A stretch of DNA of 14,591 bases. Origin: Clostridium sp. UBA5530 (GTDB lineage: Bacteria > Bacillota > Clostridia > Clostridiales > Clostridiaceae). Both the position numbers and the translations under genes were made by a program. How positions within the stretch are numbered: the stretch's first letter is position 1; the number at the start of each line of letters is the position of its first letter. Under the pieces are notes generated by a model, which was given only the letters and a program-made list of their open reading frames with translations, was not told where the DNA came from and made no database searches. Below, piece after piece: positions 13,120 to 14,591 of this stretch. The DNA lies in the NCBI GenBank assembly GCA_002423705.1, contig DINW01000073.1:66744-81334 (forward strand), written 5' to 3'.

Positions 13120-13137
13120 CTTAATGATATCTTAATG
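13120..13137. repeat. CTTAATG direct repeat, 11-bp period
   Basis: CTTAATG occurs at 13120-13126 and 13131-13137, a period of 11 bp (about one DNA turn). This is the geometry of OmpR/PhoP-type response regulator sites. It lies about 80 bases upstream of the -10 box of the MATE gene. With only two copies in AT-rich DNA, the match could be chance. Together with the pepF terminator and the MATE promoter, this is all I can identify in the 337-base gap 12950-13286. Confidence 0.35.
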
Positions 13138-13171
13138 CCAAGTAGTGTGAAATTCAGTACTGCTGTTTAAC

Positions 13172-13221
13172 AATCTGTATAGTATCTTTAAAATAATTAC
13201 TATTTTCTATGATATAATTTT
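13172..13221 (+). promoter_or_regulatory. Promoter of the MATE gene, same layout as the pepF promoter
   Basis: TGATATAAT (13210-13218) is an extended -10 box with no good -35 box. AATCTGTATAGTAT (13172-13185) lies at exactly the same distance upstream as in the pepF promoter. Transcription should start near 13225, giving a leader of about 60 bases. Confidence 0.65.
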
Positions 13222-13286
13222 GCCATGGAAAATAAGGAAACCAAGAGATAGAATTTACACACATTAAGGTTTAGGAGGATAAAAAC

Positions 13287-14591
13287 ATGGACTCAATAGA
13301 AAGAAGAAAGATGATTTTAAAAGGAGATGTATATAAGGTAATATTAACATTGGCTTTACCAATAATGATAAATAATTTAATACAAACTTTATATGATTTA
13401 GCTGATGGAATGTATGTAAGTGAATTGAGTTCAACCCACTTTGCCTCAACTTCCTTTGTATGGCCTGTAAACTTTTTATTTATATCTATAGGAATAGGAC
13501 TATCTATTGCTGGTACTTCCATATTGTCTCAGCTTGTAGGAGCTTCTAAATTTGATGAGTGCAAAAAATATGCCAGCCAGTTAGTGGCGATATCTTTTAT
13601 AACATCTATAGTATTTTGTGCAGTGGGATTCCTAGTGACTCCATTTATAGTTAAAGCTATGGGAGCTACTGGTGAGTTAGCGCAGTATAGCATAACATAT
13701 TTAAAAATAAGCTTTTTGGGTATGCCATTTATGTTTTTATTCAGCAATTTTAATTCTATAATGACTGCTCAGGGCAATACTATTGCCCCTACAGTTCTTA
13801 GTGCTATAAGTGCCATTGTTAATGTGGTTTTAGATCCTATTTTTATATTTAATTTAGATATGGGAATTGCAGGAGCAGCATGGGCAACTTTAATAGCAAA
13901 AGCATTTTTGGTGGTATGTGGATTCTGGATGTTAGTGAAATCTTCAAAAAACATGATCAAAATATCCTTTGTGAATTTTAAATTTGATAAGCAGGTAATA
14001 AATAGAATTGTAAGAATAGCCATTCCATCTTCTGTAGGACAGTCTGGATCTGCACTAGGATTTATGGTGTTGAATAGTTTTATAGCTTCTTATGGGAATG
14101 CTACAATGGCTGCTTTTGGAATGGTAAACAGAATAACATCCTTAATAATGCAACCAGCAGGGGGAGTAGGAGCAGCATTAACATCAATAGTTGGTCAAAA
14201 CCTAGGATATGGACAACCAGAAAGGGTAAAGGAGTCCTTTGAAAAGGCTATGAAACTAACTATAGGATTTTCAGTGATAGGGTGTATGATTTTAATTTTA
14301 AAAGATAGTGCTGTAATAAATATATTTATGAGATCTAAAGATGATATGGAAGTTATAAATCAAGGCATAACATATCTTAAATATATATCTGTATCTATGC
14401 CATTAATGGGTATTTTTAATATATTCCAAGGGATTTTTCAAGGATCTGGTCATACAAAATATTCTATGAATATGGAAATAGGAAGACTATGGTTTGTAAG
14501 ATTACCAATGATACTTTTATTTAAATACTTAACCAATATAGGTCCAGTAGGAATATGGTTTTCTATGAGTTTTAGTAATTTAGTTGTATGC
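13287..14591 (+). CDS. MATE-family efflux transporter, 3' end cut by the window
   Basis: This is an inner-membrane multidrug/toxin extrusion transporter, a sodium- or proton-coupled antiporter with 12 expected helices. The frame is open from ATG to the last base, giving 435 residues; the family is usually about 450, so only the tail is missing. The N-terminus is typical: LKGDVYKVILTLALPIMINN followed by LIQTLYDLADGMYVS. Further family features are AIVNVVLDPIFIFNLDMGIAGAAWAT in the middle, AIPSSVGQSG at the start of the second half, and GAALTSIVGQNLGYGQPERV, the second-half equivalent of ILSQLVGASKFDE. The two MATE halves are therefore both visible. TAGGAGGA (13272-13279) lies seven bases before ATG. 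The substrate is not predictable. Its promoter resembles that of pepF, with which it is not cotranscribed because a terminator intervenes. Confidence 0.92.
   Translation, partial: MDSIERRKMILKGDVYKVILTLALPIMINNLIQTLYDLADGMYVSELSSTHFASTSFVWPVNFLFISIGIGLSIAGTSILSQLVGASKFDECKKYASQLVAISFITSIVFCAVGFLVTPFIVKAMGATGELAQYSITYLKISFLGMPFMFLFSNFNSIMTAQGNTIAPTVLSAISAIVNVVLDPIFIFNLDMGIAGAAWATLIAKAFLVVCGFWMLVKSSKNMIKISFVNFKFDKQVINRIVRIAIPSSVGQSGSALGFMVLNSFIASYGNATMAAFGMVNRITSLIMQPAGGVGAALTSIVGQNLGYGQPERVKESFEKAMKLTIGFSVIGCMILILKDSAVINIFMRSKDDMEVINQGITYLKYISVSMPLMGIFNIFQGIFQGSGHTKYSMNMEIGRLWFVRLPMILLFKYLTNIGPVGIWFSMSFSNLVVC

Noticed and set aside
13264..14023. Several minus-strand ORFs of 61-84 codons under the MATE gene
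   Set aside because: They overlap a clear plus-strand MATE coding frame with a strong ribosome binding site and show no own signals.
1..14591. Defence system, prophage, transposon or CRISPR array
   Set aside because: No transposase, integrase, nuclease, Cas-like product or spaced repeats is seen; the gene content is ordinary chromosomal.

Overview
This window looks like chromosomal DNA from an anaerobic, low-GC Firmicute, most likely a Clostridium sensu stricto. It is very AT-rich, uses strong GGAGG-type ribosome binding sites, starts genes with ATG, GTG or TTG, has AT-rich intrinsic terminators, carries a T-box riboswitch, and encodes typical clostridial families (DUF5658, DUF1294, HutD, PTP-like phytase, LTA-synthase-type proteins). 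I cannot name the species. I see no transposase, phage gene, CRISPR array, tRNA or rRNA.

Layout. (1) Positions 1-2946: a thiol peroxidase (tpx), a YfcD-like Nudix hydrolase, a small DUF5658 membrane protein on the minus strand, and a yaaA-DUF1294 pair ending in a terminator. Tpx and YaaA are both peroxide-defence families. (2) 2990-5152: a minus-strand VOC protein whose promoter lies back to back with a consensus promoter for a T-box leader. That leader controls an archaeal-type aspartyl-tRNA synthetase. It has one specifier domain (apparent codon GAC, Asp) but two successive antiterminator/terminator modules; this is the most unusual structure in the window. (3) 5160-6793: a glutamine synthetase of the long GSI-beta kind, with Phe at the adenylylation-Tyr position, its own promoter and a strong terminator. 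(4) 6805-10973, all on the minus strand, transcribed in the order hutD-cobO, then an LTA-synthase-type sulfatase-fold protein with an apparent C-terminal IPT/TIG-like domain, then a secreted PTP-like phytase. A perfect 18-bp inverted repeat sits between cobO and the LTA-synthase-type gene. (5) 11072-14591: oligoendopeptidase F and a MATE transporter cut by the window end. Their promoters share a 50-bp layout (CTGTATnGTAT element plus an extended -10 at identical spacing).

Working together. AspRS charges tRNA with Asp. If it is non-discriminating, it would also make Asp-tRNAAsn, which GatCAB (not in the window) converts to Asn-tRNAAsn with glutamine as amide donor; GlnA, encoded next door, makes glutamine. 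The LTA-synthase-type protein and the phytase both act outside the membrane on phosphate-containing substrates. HutD and CobO are translationally coupled. The rest are independent housekeeping or stress genes.
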